DNA from: Pedobacter soli
GTDB taxonomy: Bacteria; Bacteroidota; Bacteroidia; Sphingobacteriales; Sphingobacteriaceae
Direction of reading: 5' to 3'
Assembly: GCF_900101435.1 (NCBI RefSeq)
Contig: NZ_FMZH01000001.1
Location: 806,001-870,000, forward strand
Length of the DNA: 64,000 bases
A program made the position numbers and the translations under genes. Below, one piece after another: positions 34,196-43,319 of this stretch (positions are counted from its first letter, which is position 1; each line of letters starts with the position of its first letter). The notes below the pieces were generated by a model. It ran no database searches, was not told where the DNA came from, and saw only the letters and a program-made list of their open reading frames with translations.

Positions 34196-34235
34196 TGTTT
34201 AAATATTAGTTTTTTAATTTTTATTTAACGAGGTG

Positions 34236-34267
34236 CAAATATAGAACAATTTCAATTAACACACAAA
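34236..34267 (-). promoter_or_regulatory. Promoter of rplU-rpmA
   Basis: On the minus strand TTTG (34264-34267) and TATATTTG (34236-34243) are separated by 20 bp, an exact match to the Bacteroidota housekeeping consensus. The leader to the rplU ATG is about 35 nt. The rest of the gap up to 34557 shows no gene. Confidence 0.8.
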
Positions 34268-34557
34268 TAGATATCGAAAATATTTTTCGATAAAACATTC
34301 CGCCCATCGCTACCTCTCCTTCCATATCCGTTTACCCACCCCAACTTTAGTTTTCAGAAGGGTAAAGATAAACATTTTAGCGTCCTCATGTATCCTACAC
34401 TCGCTTTGTTTATAAACCCGATAGCAATGGAAAGCCTCCGCTTTTTCAGCGGTGCTTGTAATGAATAGCGGGACTACAAGCAGCCAAATACTTCCCCCCA
34501 CTCCTTTTCTGAATAAAAAACAGCCATCTGTTAAAAAATGTTAAACCGTAATCTTAT

Positions 34558-34584
34558 TACGAAAATTTCGTAGTTTTACGAAAA
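34558..34584 (+). promoter_or_regulatory. Composite palindrome upstream of GLPGLI gene (candidate BlaI operator)
   Basis: TACGAAAATTTCGTA (34558-34572), a palindrome with 7-bp arms, is followed after 4 bp by TACGAAAA (34577-34584). The same arrangement with identical spacing occurs before the blaI-like gene at 40413-40439. It lies 27-54 bp before the ATG, overlapping the expected promoter. Regulation by the BlaI protein is inferred. Confidence 0.6.
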
Positions 34585-34611
34585 TTAAATAGACCACTAA
34601 ATCCCAATACC

Positions 34612-35568
34612 ATGAAACGAATTTTAACTACCTGCCTGGCTACGGCCATTTTATTTTCAGCAAAGGCACAGGAAGCCGATAAAGCACTGGCCAGAGTGCG
34701 CTATACTTTTACACACGTGAGAGATACCACCCAAAGAGACCAACCTAAAGTAGAAAATATGCTGCTGGTAACCGGTAAAAATGCATCGGTTTATACGAGT
34801 TACGATAAACTGAACCAGGCACTTAAAATGCAACAACAGCTACAGGAACAAATTAAGAACCAAAGCGGTAACGGGAACATGAAAATTGAGCTGAAAAGCG
34901 AAATGAAAACACAACCTACCCAGGAAGATTATTTCTTTTTTGCCAATGAGCACAAAATGATTACCAAAGAACGCTTGTTTAACAATTATCTGGTTGAAGA
35001 ACCTGCCGCTACCATTGACTGGAAAATACTAAAAGATACCATGAGTTTTTCGGGCGTAGCTTGCCAGAAAGCAACAGCGCGGTTTAAAGGCCGCAACTGG
35101 ATTGCCTGGTTTGCAACAGAGATTCCGTTTCAAAGCGGTCCGTGGAAATTAAACGGCCTGCCCGGCTTAATTATAGAAGCTTACGACGATAAAAAAGAAG
35201 TGAAATTTGAATTTGCGGGACTCGAAAATGTAAAAGAAGCAGCTGCCACTACCAACGCTGAGGGCGATGTTAAAATTGTAGCTCCAAATGGCGGAGTGGG
35301 CTCGGTAAAAATTATGGGCATAGATGTAAACACAAGCTATCTGGGAGCCGAAATTAAGTTACCAACCGATGCGATAAAAACCACCCGGAAAGAGCTAGAT
35401 AAACTTAAAGCTGCCCGCGATAAGGATCCGCAAGGTTTTATGCAGGCACAAATGGCAGCGAATGGTATGCAGGGCTCGTTCAGAATGAATCAGGCACCAC
35501 GTCCTTCAGGTGCAGCTGCAGTTAAAACCGAAGTTAACAATCCGATAGAACTTGAAAACAAAAAATGA
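34612..35568 (+). CDS. GLPGLI family exported protein
   Basis: A 318-residue protein with signal peptide (MKRILTTCLATAILFSAKAQ). The family motif is exact: GLPGLI at 182-187 (KLNGLPGLIIEAYDD), preceded by the usual strands ATARFKGRNWIAWFATEIPF. It contains a Gln/Asn-rich segment near 70-90 and a Met/Gln-rich C-terminus. GLPGLI proteins are restricted to Bacteroidota and typically sit beside TonB-type outer membrane proteins; their molecular role is unknown. Its stop overlaps the start of the barrel protein gene by 4 bp (ATGA). The upstream composite palindrome matches that of the nearby BlaI gene. Confidence 0.93.
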   Translation: MKRILTTCLATAILFSAKAQEADKALARVRYTFTHVRDTTQRDQPKVENMLLVTGKNASVYTSYDKLNQALKMQQQLQEQIKNQSGNGNMKIELKSEMKTQPTQEDYFFFANEHKMITKERLFNNYLVEEPAATIDWKILKDTMSFSGVACQKATARFKGRNWIAWFATEIPFQSGPWKLNGLPGLIIEAYDDKKEVKFEFAGLENVKEAAATTNAEGDVKIVAPNGGVGSVKIMGIDVNTSYLGAEIKLPTDAIKTTRKELDKLKAARDKDPQGFMQAQMAANGMQGSFRMNQAPRPSGAAAVKTEVNNPIELENKK

Positions 35569-38225
35569 AAAAGCTCATTTTAACCTGCTGGCTTTTGCTG
35601 GCAGCTTTTTCTGTTTTTGCCCAAAAGCCCCTTAAAGGCCAGGTAAAAGATGCCAGTGGTAAAGGGGTCGAATCGGTTAATGTAACTTTAAAGGATGCCA
35701 AAGGTAACATCATTAATTTTACGCATACAAACAAAAACGGCGCTTTTAGCATGGAGCTCAAAAACGACCAGATTGCCGGTTACAAAATTGAAGCTTCGAG
35801 CATTGGTTATAAAAAACTGATTACCACGGTAACTGATGTGGCTAAAAACTACGACCTGACTTTACAGCCCAGCGAAACCACATTGGAAACAGTTAACGTT
35901 AAAAACCGGCCATCGCTAACTGCCCGTGGCGATACTTTAAATTACCGTACAGCTGATTTTGCGGATAAACAAGACCGAAGCATTGGCGATGTGCTGAAAA
36001 AAATGCCCGGTGTGGAGGTTGCCGAAGATGGTAAGATCAGCTATAACGGGAAATCGATTTCGAACCTTTATGTGGATGGCGACAATTTGTTAGACGATAA
36101 ATACAATATTGGCACCAAAAGTATCCCGCATGGGGCAGTTGATAAGGTACAGGTAATCCAAAATGATCAGCCCATTAAAATGATGCGCAAAAATAACATG
36201 AGCGATGATGTTGCCCTGAACCTGGTGATTAAAGATGAAGCCAAACTTAAAGTAATGGGCGATGCTACTGCGGGCGCAGGCATGCCCAATCGTTTTGACG
36301 AAAACCTGACCGCCATGCTGTTTAATAAAAAGCTAAAGTTTATTAACAACATTAAGGGCAATAACATTGGCAGCGATCCGGGTGGAGACCTTATTGCGCA
36401 CAATTTTTCTGATTATTTAAAGAAACTGGATAACGATAAACCTAGCGGGCTCCTCTCAACGGGTGCCGCCGGAGTACCATCGTTGCCGCAAAGCAGGTAT
36501 CTTTTTAACAAAGCCGGATTGATTAACCTGAACAATTTGTACAAGTTTAATCAAGACCTTCAGTTAAGGGCTAATATTTCCTATTTATACGACGAGCGGC
36601 GCCAGGAATACAATAAATTTTCGGAAACTTATCTTCCCGGTCAAACTATCCGTTATGCCGAAACGCAAAACAATGGCATTAATCCGCAAAAGCTGAGGGC
36701 GCAGTTTAACTTAAACGGCAATGCAGAACAATATTACCTGAACAATAACTTGGTAGTGGAATATGCGCCTTTTAAAACTACTTCGGGTTTTGTAATGAAT
36801 AACGTAGCCGCCAACCAGGTGCTTAAACAGGAAACCTTCGATTTGTCGAACGAATTTAATTACCGCAAAAAGTTAAAATCGGAGGATGTGATTAACCTCT
36901 ACTCCTACTTAAACCGCACCACACAACCAGAAACGTTAAATATTACCCCCGGCTTAAATGCCGACATTTTGAATAATGGGAACAGCTATCTGGGTTTAAC
37001 GCAGTACATTAAACTCCCCACCTGGTACACCAACAATTATGTATCGTTCGCTTTTGTAAAAAACAATTTTGTGCAAACGTATAAGGCAGGTTTCAATGTA
37101 CAGCAACAGCAGCTTAACTCGGAACTCTACCGCACACAAAACAACCAGCAAACAGAGCCAGTTACCGGCAGCACAGTAAATGATCTCGACTGGCTTAAAA
37201 CCAAACTTTACACCGAAGCCACTTACGAGTATACCAACGATAAGTTAAAGGCTGGTTTGAGCTTGCCATTAAGCTACAACCATATTAACTATAGTGATGC
37301 ACTCAATCAATTGGATAACGGTCTGAATAAACTGTTTATCAACCCCGGGCTTAATATAAAATACCAAACCAGTACCGAAAATTACGTTACGGCGAATTAT
37401 AATTTCAGAAACGACCTGGGCGGTATTAACGATGTTTACCGGGGTACCATCTTAAAGAATTATCGCTCGTTATTTTCGAACGATGCACCCATTGCCGAAT
37501 CAAAATCGCATAATATTGGGGCAGGTTTTAATTTTAGAAAAGCCATGCAGATGTTGTTTGCGAACGTAACGGCTAATTACAGTGATACTGAGCTGAGCAC
37601 CATTTCGGCTTACAACTTAAGCAACAACATTCAGCAGAAAATTGTACTGCCGCTAAACAATCACATCCGCAGTATCTCTTTAACCGCAAATGCAAGCAAA
37701 TACCTGTTTAGCTTAAAAAGTACAGTAAATGCCGGGGTAAGTTTTGCGCAAAGCAAATACAGCCAGCTGCAGAACGATGCACTTTTACCGTTTAACACAC
37801 AAACAGTGGCTTACAAAGTTGGTATTGAAGCGAAGCTTACCAACTTCATTAACTGGTCGTACGCTGCCAATTTTGCCATTACCGACAACAAAGCCACGGT
37901 AGCGGATGGGATAAAAACCAATTTCAAACAGTTGAGACAACAGTCTGCTTTAGCCATTACCACGGTTAGAAATCTGTATTTAAATTTATCAGCCGAGCAC
38001 CTTTTAACCCGGCAATCTTCGCAACCTGATTTGAAGTACCTTTTTGCGGATGCGAATATGCGTTACAAGTGGTTAAAAATGAAGACCGATATTGAATTTG
38101 GGATAAGCAACCTAACCAATATTAAAAGCTTTGATGCCATTTACATTTCGGCAAACTCCCTAACCACAGGCACTTATGCTATCCCGGGGCGGGTAGCGAT
38201 GCTAAAGGCTACGTTTAATTTCTAG
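35565..38225 (+). CDS. Outer membrane beta-barrel protein with carboxypeptidase-regulatory domain
   Basis: An 886-residue outer membrane protein with signal peptide (MKKLILTCWLLLAAFSVFAQ). A CarboxypepD_reg-like domain covers about 22-105 (GQVKDASGKGVESVNVTLKD, SSIGYKKLI), then a plug-like segment (DKQDRSIGDVLKKMPGVEVA, YNGKSISNLYVDGDNLL) and a long barrel ending in Phe (VAMLKATFNF), typical for BAM-inserted barrels. It resembles the TonB-dependent receptor-like proteins paired with GLPGLI proteins, rather than SusC. Substrate unknown. It is translationally coupled to the GLPGLI gene; expression may depend on the BlaI-M56 pair just downstream on the other strand. Confidence 0.9.
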   Translation: MKKLILTCWLLLAAFSVFAQKPLKGQVKDASGKGVESVNVTLKDAKGNIINFTHTNKNGAFSMELKNDQIAGYKIEASSIGYKKLITTVTDVAKNYDLTLQPSETTLETVNVKNRPSLTARGDTLNYRTADFADKQDRSIGDVLKKMPGVEVAEDGKISYNGKSISNLYVDGDNLLDDKYNIGTKSIPHGAVDKVQVIQNDQPIKMMRKNNMSDDVALNLVIKDEAKLKVMGDATAGAGMPNRFDENLTAMLFNKKLKFINNIKGNNIGSDPGGDLIAHNFSDYLKKLDNDKPSGLLSTGAAGVPSLPQSRYLFNKAGLINLNNLYKFNQDLQLRANISYLYDERRQEYNKFSETYLPGQTIRYAETQNNGINPQKLRAQFNLNGNAEQYYLNNNLVVEYAPFKTTSGFVMNNVAANQVLKQETFDLSNEFNYRKKLKSEDVINLYSYLNRTTQPETLNITPGLNADILNNGNSYLGLTQYIKLPTWYTNNYVSFAFVKNNFVQTYKAGFNVQQQQLNSELYRTQNNQQTEPVTGSTVNDLDWLKTKLYTEATYEYTNDKLKAGLSLPLSYNHINYSDALNQLDNGLNKLFINPGLNIKYQTSTENYVTANYNFRNDLGGINDVYRGTILKNYRSLFSNDAPIAESKSHNIGAGFNFRKAMQMLFANVTANYSDTELSTISAYNLSNNIQQKIVLPLNNHIRSISLTANASKYLFSLKSTVNAGVSFAQSKYSQLQNDALLPFNTQTVAYKVGIEAKLTNFINWSYAANFAITDNKATVADGIKTNFKQLRQQSALAITTVRNLYLNLSAEHLLTRQSSQPDLKYLFADANMRYKWLKMKTDIEFGISNLTNIKSFDAIYISANSLTTGTYAIPGRVAMLKATFNF

Positions 38226-38257
38226 GTTTGATTAGCGGGAAGTGATACATGATATTG

Positions 38258-38545
38258 TTTCCCGCTGATTTAAGATGATCAATACAGATTATTATCAATC
38301 AAAGCATTTACCGATCAGCGAAATCTGTGGGATCTGCGGGAGAAACAAGGCACCCTATTAATTATTTTTCCCGCTGATTGAAGAAAATTAACGCAGAATA
38401 TTATTATTCAAAGCATTTACCTATCAGCGAAATCTGTGGAATCTGCGGGAGAAAGAAGCAACAGACTATTATTTCCCGCAGATTTAAGGCGATTAACGCA
38501 AATAAATATTAATCGAATCAGCGAAATCTGAGGGAGAAAAAGGCG
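38258..38545. repeat. Three tandem ~107-bp repeats with inverted ends
   Basis: Units start with TTTCCCGC at 38258, 38367 and 38472 (spacing 109 and 105 bp). Each runs TTTCCCGC(T/A)GATT ... CAGCGAAATCTG ... GGGAGAAA, so each unit can fold on itself through TCCCGCAGAT/ATCTGCGGGA. The third unit is shorter and more degenerate. They lie between the convergent barrel and M56 genes. Confidence 0.85.
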
Positions 38546-38550
38546 AATTA

Positions 38551-40041
38551 TTAAGGCTTGGTATTAATCTGGATAAACTGTCCTTTCTGATCCATTTTCA
38601 AATCCATAATCATATCGGGATTCAACTTATCAAGTTCTGCTTTGCTCACCTTATTTCCGTTCAGATAATAACTCATACTGGTAACCGATGATTCTTTTGC
38701 TGCTGGTTTATCTTTTCCGCCTTCATTGTTTTCTTTCGTATTCACAGTCGATTTCATGATAAAAACGGCAGTAACTTTTTTTCCTTTGGTATCAGCAACA
38801 TTTCCAAAACCCATGCTGGCCTGGTCAGCAAGCATCATCTGTTCAATTTTCTCGTTGGTTGGCACTGAATCGGTTAAAGTAAAATGTTTCACAAAAGTTC
38901 GCTTACTTAAATTTCCATCTGTTTTAAAATCGAATTTAACATTGCCTGTCATTTTTTTCAGCACTTCGGCCACCCGATGCGGTACAGTATCGCCTGCCTG
39001 ATCGTTAGACCTAAAAACAAAGGTAAATCTGGTAGCCGTGTCCTTTTTAACCAGCGGCAATGCAGTCTTTCTTTTCTTGTTGATTTTTGATTTTATTTTG
39101 GCTTCCGCAATAGTTTCAGCTTCCTTATGCGGGATCACATTTACCACCATTTTAGTTAAAGGGGCAAAACTTTTATGAACGGCTTTTTTATCGATAGTAA
39201 AAGCCAGCGTAACACACAATAAAACAGGAAAAGCAAGCATGTAACGCGTTAAATTCATTCTAGATGAGCGTTTGACATTCATCATTTTAATCCGTTTTTT
39301 CAAATCAGACAAACTAAAATTGTTCACAATAGCAACTGAAGGTTGTAGCGTACCTACATCAAGCAAACTATACTGATAGGCCTTTTTATCAATTCCTTTT
39401 CTTAAAATGCGGGCATCGGTAATAAACTCAATATTTTCGCGTACGGCTTTTTTCATCAGCCAAACACCTGGGTTAAACCAGTAAAAAACCACACAAATTT
39501 CGGCCAGGATAATATCTAACGTATGCCATTGTTCTACATGCACTTTCTCATGTGCCAAAATGTTCGGCAAATCTTCCTGCTTGTGCAGCCCCGGATTAAT
39601 GTAAATGGTTTGCCAGAAACTGAATGGACTCACCTCTTCACTCAATATCCTTACCGAATACTGATTCAAACTATCGGGCGAAGAACTTTGGTGCATACGG
39701 TACAGGGAAATAAACTGCACCAGTAAACGCAGCGCCATCAGCACCACGCCCGCATAAAAAAGTAGGGTAAGTACTTGCCACACTAGCGGAACGGCATCTT
39801 GTTTTACCAGCTGGCTTACCTGCTGGTTCAGCCCGGGAACAAACGCAGGTATAGCTTTATGGTCAGCCAAAAACCCGGTAAGGTTGATAAAAGGGTACGC
39901 AGAAGAAAAGATAATTCCAAATACCAGAAAAGCCCGGTTAAGCGAATAAAAAGTAAGCCTGCGCAACACCAGGTAGTAGGTAGCCGAAAATAAAATCAGC
40001 ACCAGGTTAATTTTCAATAAAATGAGAAAGAAATGTGGCAT
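38551..40041 (-). CDS. BlaR1/MecR1-like M56 family metallopeptidase
   Basis: A 496-residue membrane protein. Hydrophobic segments lie near 5-25, 35-55, 85-110 and 270-285, with the zinc protease motif HEKVH at 164-168 (ILAHEKVHVEQWH) in a cytoplasmic loop and the family phrase SPFSFWQTIYINP before it. M56 proteins sense an external signal and cause cleavage of a BlaI-type repressor. The periplasmic C-terminal part (about 290-496) is not a penicillin-binding domain; it is Lys/Thr-rich and ends DLKMDQKGQFIQINTKP, so the sensed ligand is unlikely to be a beta-lactam. It lies 5 bp after the blaI-like gene. Confidence 0.92.
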   Translation of the reverse strand: MPHFFLILLKINLVLILFSATYYLVLRRLTFYSLNRAFLVFGIIFSSAYPFINLTGFLADHKAIPAFVPGLNQQVSQLVKQDAVPLVWQVLTLLFYAGVVLMALRLLVQFISLYRMHQSSSPDSLNQYSVRILSEEVSPFSFWQTIYINPGLHKQEDLPNILAHEKVHVEQWHTLDIILAEICVVFYWFNPGVWLMKKAVRENIEFITDARILRKGIDKKAYQYSLLDVGTLQPSVAIVNNFSLSDLKKRIKMMNVKRSSRMNLTRYMLAFPVLLCVTLAFTIDKKAVHKSFAPLTKMVVNVIPHKEAETIAEAKIKSKINKKRKTALPLVKKDTATRFTFVFRSNDQAGDTVPHRVAEVLKKMTGNVKFDFKTDGNLSKRTFVKHFTLTDSVPTNEKIEQMMLADQASMGFGNVADTKGKKVTAVFIMKSTVNTKENNEGGKDKPAAKESSVTSMSYYLNGNKVSKAELDKLNPDMIMDLKMDQKGQFIQINTKP

Positions 40042-40046
40042 AGCCT

Positions 40047-40409
40047 TTACTTTTCAGGGTTCTCTATTAAGTTTATAATCTCTTTAAGTTCTTCGGCACT
40101 GATCTTTTTATCCTTCGCAAAAAAAGCAACCAGCTCTTTATAGGAACTTTGGAAATAATTATTAACAAAACCACTCATAAAACGCTTTTTATACTCCACT
40201 TCCTTAACCTTTGCACTGTAGCGGTTGGCATTGGCAAAACGCTCGCTTACCAGATAACCTTTACGTTCGAGATTTTTTATCGTTGAAGCCAGCGTAGTGT
40301 ATGGTGGTTTAGGCTCGGGCAGTACATCCATAAAATCCTTAATAAAGCCTTTTCCAACCTGCCAAACAGCCAGCATCGCTTCTTCTTCCTGCAATGTTAA
40401 TTTTTCCAT
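40047..40409 (-). CDS. BlaI/MecI/CopY family repressor
   Basis: A 120-residue winged-helix repressor: MEKLTLQEEEAMLAVWQVGK, then KPPYTTLASTIKNLERKGYL (recognition helix and wing) and a C-terminal dimerisation region containing the likely cleavage segment (KKRFMSGFVNNYFQSS). The start at 40409 is preferred; an upstream ATG would extend through the operator palindrome. It is the first gene of the blaI-M56 operon, and the palindrome directly before its start suggests autoregulation. A similar site stands before the GLPGLI gene at 34612. Confidence 0.93.
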   Translation of the reverse strand: MEKLTLQEEEAMLAVWQVGKGFIKDFMDVLPEPKPPYTTLASTIKNLERKGYLVSERFANANRYSAKVKEVEYKKRFMSGFVNNYFQSSYKELVAFFAKDKKISAEELKEIINLIENPEK

Positions 40410-40412
40410 ATT

Positions 40413-40439
40413 TACGAATATATCGTAAATATACGAAAA
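40413..40439 (-). promoter_or_regulatory. Composite palindrome at blaI start (candidate autoregulatory operator)
   Basis: TACGAATATATCGTA (40413-40427) is followed after 4 bp by TACGAAAA (40432-40439). This matches the 34558-34584 site in arm sequence, 15-bp length and spacing. It lies 3-30 bp upstream of the blaI ATG. Confidence 0.6.
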
Positions 40440-40452
40440 CATCCTAAACAAA

Positions 40453-40484
40453 AAAGACCTTAATCTGCTTAGATCAAGGTCTTT
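40453..40484 (-). terminator. Terminator of the 166-residue gene
   Basis: AAAGACCTTA and CAAGGTCTTT arms with an inner loop. On the minus strand a T run follows (TTTTTTGTTT). It lies 23 bp past the stop at 40508 and upstream of blaI. Confidence 0.8.
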
Positions 40485-40507
40485 CCATCTGATATTAAAT
40501 CAATATT

Positions 40508-41008
40508 TTATTTTGCGCTTCTTTTTTCGGCCTGCAGCAAGGTTTGATCGATCACTTTACGCATTTGTACCGCAGCATCCAATAATTTCGGGTTGCCATC
40601 AAAGTCGCCATAAATTACCACATGTTTTGTTTTTTCCTTGTATTTAAACAGCAAATCATAACGTGGCACTGTCATCGATTTTTCGCTTTTCTTACCAATG
40701 GTATCCGGGAAATTCCAAAGCCCAATTTCATTGGCTTTACCGTGCATGTAAAGAATATCGTCGCTCTTTAAAAAGATTTTCTTCTTAATAACCGAATCGG
40801 CCCCATTAACATACTGGTATTCGCCAGTGGCTGAGTTATAATGATTTTCAAGGGTATCTTTTATGCCCCATTTGTACTCCATAGATACAAAATCCTTTTT
40901 TCGGAAAGGCGCATTCTGGATAATCGGCTTATAATAGATATAACAATAAATAATCATCGGCACGATGATGGTAATGGCTAAGAATATTTTTTTTCCTCTG
41001 CTTGACAC
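40508..41008 (-). CDS. Membrane-anchored hypothetical protein
   Basis: A 166-residue protein with an uncleaved N-terminal membrane anchor (FLAITIIVPMIIYCYIYY at about 9-26) and a periplasmic domain. Phrases include VSMEYKWGIKDTLENHYNSA, DILYMHGKANEIGLWNFPD and KTKHVVIYGDFDGNPKLLDA. I do not recognise a family. It is a single gene with its own terminator, between blaI and the symporter gene. Confidence 0.75.
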   Translation of the reverse strand: MSSRGKKIFLAITIIVPMIIYCYIYYKPIIQNAPFRKKDFVSMEYKWGIKDTLENHYNSATGEYQYVNGADSVIKKKIFLKSDDILYMHGKANEIGLWNFPDTIGKKSEKSMTVPRYDLLFKYKEKTKHVVIYGDFDGNPKLLDAAVQMRKVIDQTLLQAEKRSAK

Positions 41009-41109
41009 TTTTTATATTTAATTATTGAATGGACGAATTACTGAATTATTTAGTGAAAGGGCTACCGTTTTTTCGAATGATTGCATGTTTTTGACTCAAA
41101 GCAATCAAT

Positions 41110-42495
41110 CTAAGCTTCCTGAACATCCTTAAGTTCGCCTTCCCACTTACTTACCACTGCGGTTGCGATACTGTTACCCACCACATTGGTTGCCGAACGG
41201 CCCATATCCAAAAGCGGATCAATACCGATTAACAGTGCCAAACCTGCTTCAGGGATATTGAAACTGGCAATGGTACCGGCAATAACCACCAACGATGCCC
41301 TTGGCACACCCGCAATACCTTTACTGGTTAACATCAGGATTAAAAGCATCGAAATTTGCTGTTCAAAACCTAAATGGATACCATAAGCCTGCGCAATAAA
41401 CAACGAGGCAAAGGTCATGTACATCATCGATCCATCCAGGTTAAACGAGTAACCCAATGGCAGCACAAAACTTACAATTTTATCTTTACAGCCAAAACGC
41501 TCTAACAATAACATCGTTTTAGGATAAGCCGCTTCGCTACTTGCTGTACTAAAAGCCAGTACTGCAGGCTCTTTCATATCGTTTACGAGACGGAAAATAC
41601 GTTTTTTAAGCACCAGGAAGCCCAGGAAGATTAATAGTCCCCAGAGAATGGCCAAGCCAAAATAAAACTCGCCGATAAAAATGGCATAGGTGTTTAAAAC
41701 ACTTAAACCCTGCTTGGCAATAATGGCCGTCATGGCGCCAAAAACAGCAAGCGGAGCAAAATTCATTACATAGCCTGTCATTTTTAAAATTACGTGTGCA
41801 ATGGCATCAAAAGCTTTGATTACGATCTGCCCCATATCGCCAATGGCTGCCGTAGCTACGCCAAAAAACAAGGAGAATACCACAATTTGCAAAATCTCGT
41901 TGGTAGCCATTGATTCGGCAATACTTTTTGGAAACACGTGTGCAATAAAATCTTTAACACTCATGGCCGCCTTTTGGATACCGGTATCAACCAGATGATC
42001 GGGCAACGATAATTTCATGTGTTTACCAGGCTCAAACAAATTCACCAGAATCATTCCTAACACGAGTGACATGAGCGACATAGTTAAAAACCAGCCCAGT
42101 GTTTTACCACCAATACGCCCTACAGCTTTAATATCGCCTACTTTGGCTACCCCGACAACAAGGGTAGTAAATACCAGTGGCGCAACAATCATTTTAATCA
42201 GGCGTAGAAAAATATCGCTCAACAGGGTAAAAAACTCCAGTTTTTTCTCTCTTATTCCCTCGTTTTCCTTTTTGATTTTGGCGGCAGCTTTTTTATCTGC
42301 TTTAAGTTGGGTATAAATTGCGGTAGTAGTATCGGTTGTTTTGGCAATGCTTACCTCTATACTCTTAACCTTCGCATCAGCATTCAGGATATTCTGGTTG
42401 TAAACATTGATGGAGTTTACGTTTAAAATATAGCCCAGTGCAATACCTGCAATCAGCGCTATAAAAATAAAAAGCGTGAGTTTGTTTTTCTTCAT
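41110..42495 (-). CDS. Dicarboxylate/amino acid:cation symporter (DAACS)
   Basis: A 461-residue secondary transporter of the GltP/DctA family, importing glutamate, aspartate or C4-dicarboxylates with H+ or Na+. Signatures: AFSTASSEAAYPKTMLLLER (HP1 serine-rich region), the SFNLDGSMMYMTFASLFIAQ region (TM7, NMDGT-like with NLDGS), TSKGIAGVPRASLVVIAGT (HP2) and DPLLDMGRSATNVVGNSIAT (TM8). An unusual charged helical insert of about 60 residues lies between TM1 and TM2 (KVKSIEVSIAKTTDTTTAIY ... KKAAAKIKKENEG). The start at 42495 (MKKNKLTLF) is preferred over an ATG 7 codons upstream. Confidence 0.93.
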   Translation of the reverse strand: MKKNKLTLFIFIALIAGIALGYILNVNSINVYNQNILNADAKVKSIEVSIAKTTDTTTAIYTQLKADKKAAAKIKKENEGIREKKLEFFTLLSDIFLRLIKMIVAPLVFTTLVVGVAKVGDIKAVGRIGGKTLGWFLTMSLMSLVLGMILVNLFEPGKHMKLSLPDHLVDTGIQKAAMSVKDFIAHVFPKSIAESMATNEILQIVVFSLFFGVATAAIGDMGQIVIKAFDAIAHVILKMTGYVMNFAPLAVFGAMTAIIAKQGLSVLNTYAIFIGEFYFGLAILWGLLIFLGFLVLKKRIFRLVNDMKEPAVLAFSTASSEAAYPKTMLLLERFGCKDKIVSFVLPLGYSFNLDGSMMYMTFASLFIAQAYGIHLGFEQQISMLLILMLTSKGIAGVPRASLVVIAGTIASFNIPEAGLALLIGIDPLLDMGRSATNVVGNSIATAVVSKWEGELKDVQEA

Positions 42496-42634
42496 GAATA
42501 AAAAAGTTTGTGGCACTCTTAATTCGGTAAAACTACGATATTTACCGCTTGTAACAAATTTTGATATCGGGAGGTGTTAAAAAAATAGATCAATGTCGTT
42601 GAGTTAAGTCCGTCTAAGCAAGCAGAAATAATTT

Positions 42635-42721
42635 AACCACAGATAAAAAGGATGCACACAGATATAAAAATCTTTGTTTATCTGTGTACCTTCCCTCCTG
42701 ACCGGCTGGGCAGGTGTGGTT
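42635..42721. repeat. Palindromic intergenic element
   Basis: A nested inverted repeat: outer AACCACA...TGTGGTT (42635-42721) and inner ACACAGATA/TATCTGTGT (42656-42664, 42679-42687), with a G+C-rich small hairpin (CCTGACCGGC...GGGCAGG) near the right end. The rest of the region between 42496 and 42821 shows no gene; it must hold promoters of the divergent symporter and sigma factor genes. Confidence 0.7.
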
Positions 42722-42821
42722 ATAACTTTTAACTCAAAGGCATTAAAAAATATATTATTTTCGCATTCTCGTGTAACAAAAAAAGTGCACCATCATCTAA
42801 AACGCAACTATAATTCCCTAA

Positions 42822-43319
42822 ATGGAACAAAAAGACAAGTTATTTAAGCAGATCTTCGATTCGAATTCCAAAAAAATATTCCATTTATGTTATGGTTATA
42901 CCGGTGATACCGACGCTGCAAATGATCTTTTACAGGAAACTTTTTTAAAGGTCTGGCAGAATCTGGATAAGTTCCGCAACAAATCTTTGATTTCTACGTG
43001 GATTTATCGCATCGCAGTAAACACCTGTTTAACTTACCTGAGATCGGAAAAGAGACAGGCTAAAGACGAATTAACGGATAACATCATTGAAAATAAAGTA
43101 GAAGAATTTTCGGAGAAGAACGAACAGGTAGCCCTGCTTTATAAATGTATTTCTAAACTTGAAGAGAATGACCGTTTAATTATAACCATGGTACTTGATG
43201 AGCTTCCATACCACGAAATTGCCGATATATCGGGCATAAGCGAAGGCAATTTGAGGGTAAAAATTCACCGTATTAAACAAAAATTAACAGAATTATATAG
43301 CCAGTATGCAAGCGTTTGA
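42822..43319 (+). CDS. ECF RNA polymerase sigma factor
   Basis: A 165-residue sigma-70 family ECF factor. Region 2 is visible in FHLCYGYTGDTDAANDLLQE, then TFLKVWQNLDKFRNKSLIST and WIYRIAVNTCLTYLRSEKR. Region 4 is LPYHEIADISGISEGNLRVK, then IHRIKQKLTELYSQY. It directs RNA polymerase to a specific regulon. Its last 14 bp overlap the start of the next gene, which encodes a membrane protein that may be its partner; there is no FecR-type anti-sigma gene adjacent. Confidence 0.93.
   Translation: MEQKDKLFKQIFDSNSKKIFHLCYGYTGDTDAANDLLQETFLKVWQNLDKFRNKSLISTWIYRIAVNTCLTYLRSEKRQAKDELTDNIIENKVEEFSEKNEQVALLYKCISKLEENDRLIITMVLDELPYHEIADISGISEGNLRVKIHRIKQKLTELYSQYASV

Noticed and set aside
34310..34501. 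Minus-strand ORF of 63 codons between rplU and the GLPGLI gene
   Set aside because: No family match, no promoter or terminator; composition looks random.
38551..40409. Beta-lactam resistance sensor (BlaR1) reading
   Set aside because: The M56 protein lacks a C-terminal penicillin-binding domain and no beta-lactamase gene is nearby; only the protease/repressor pairing is supported.
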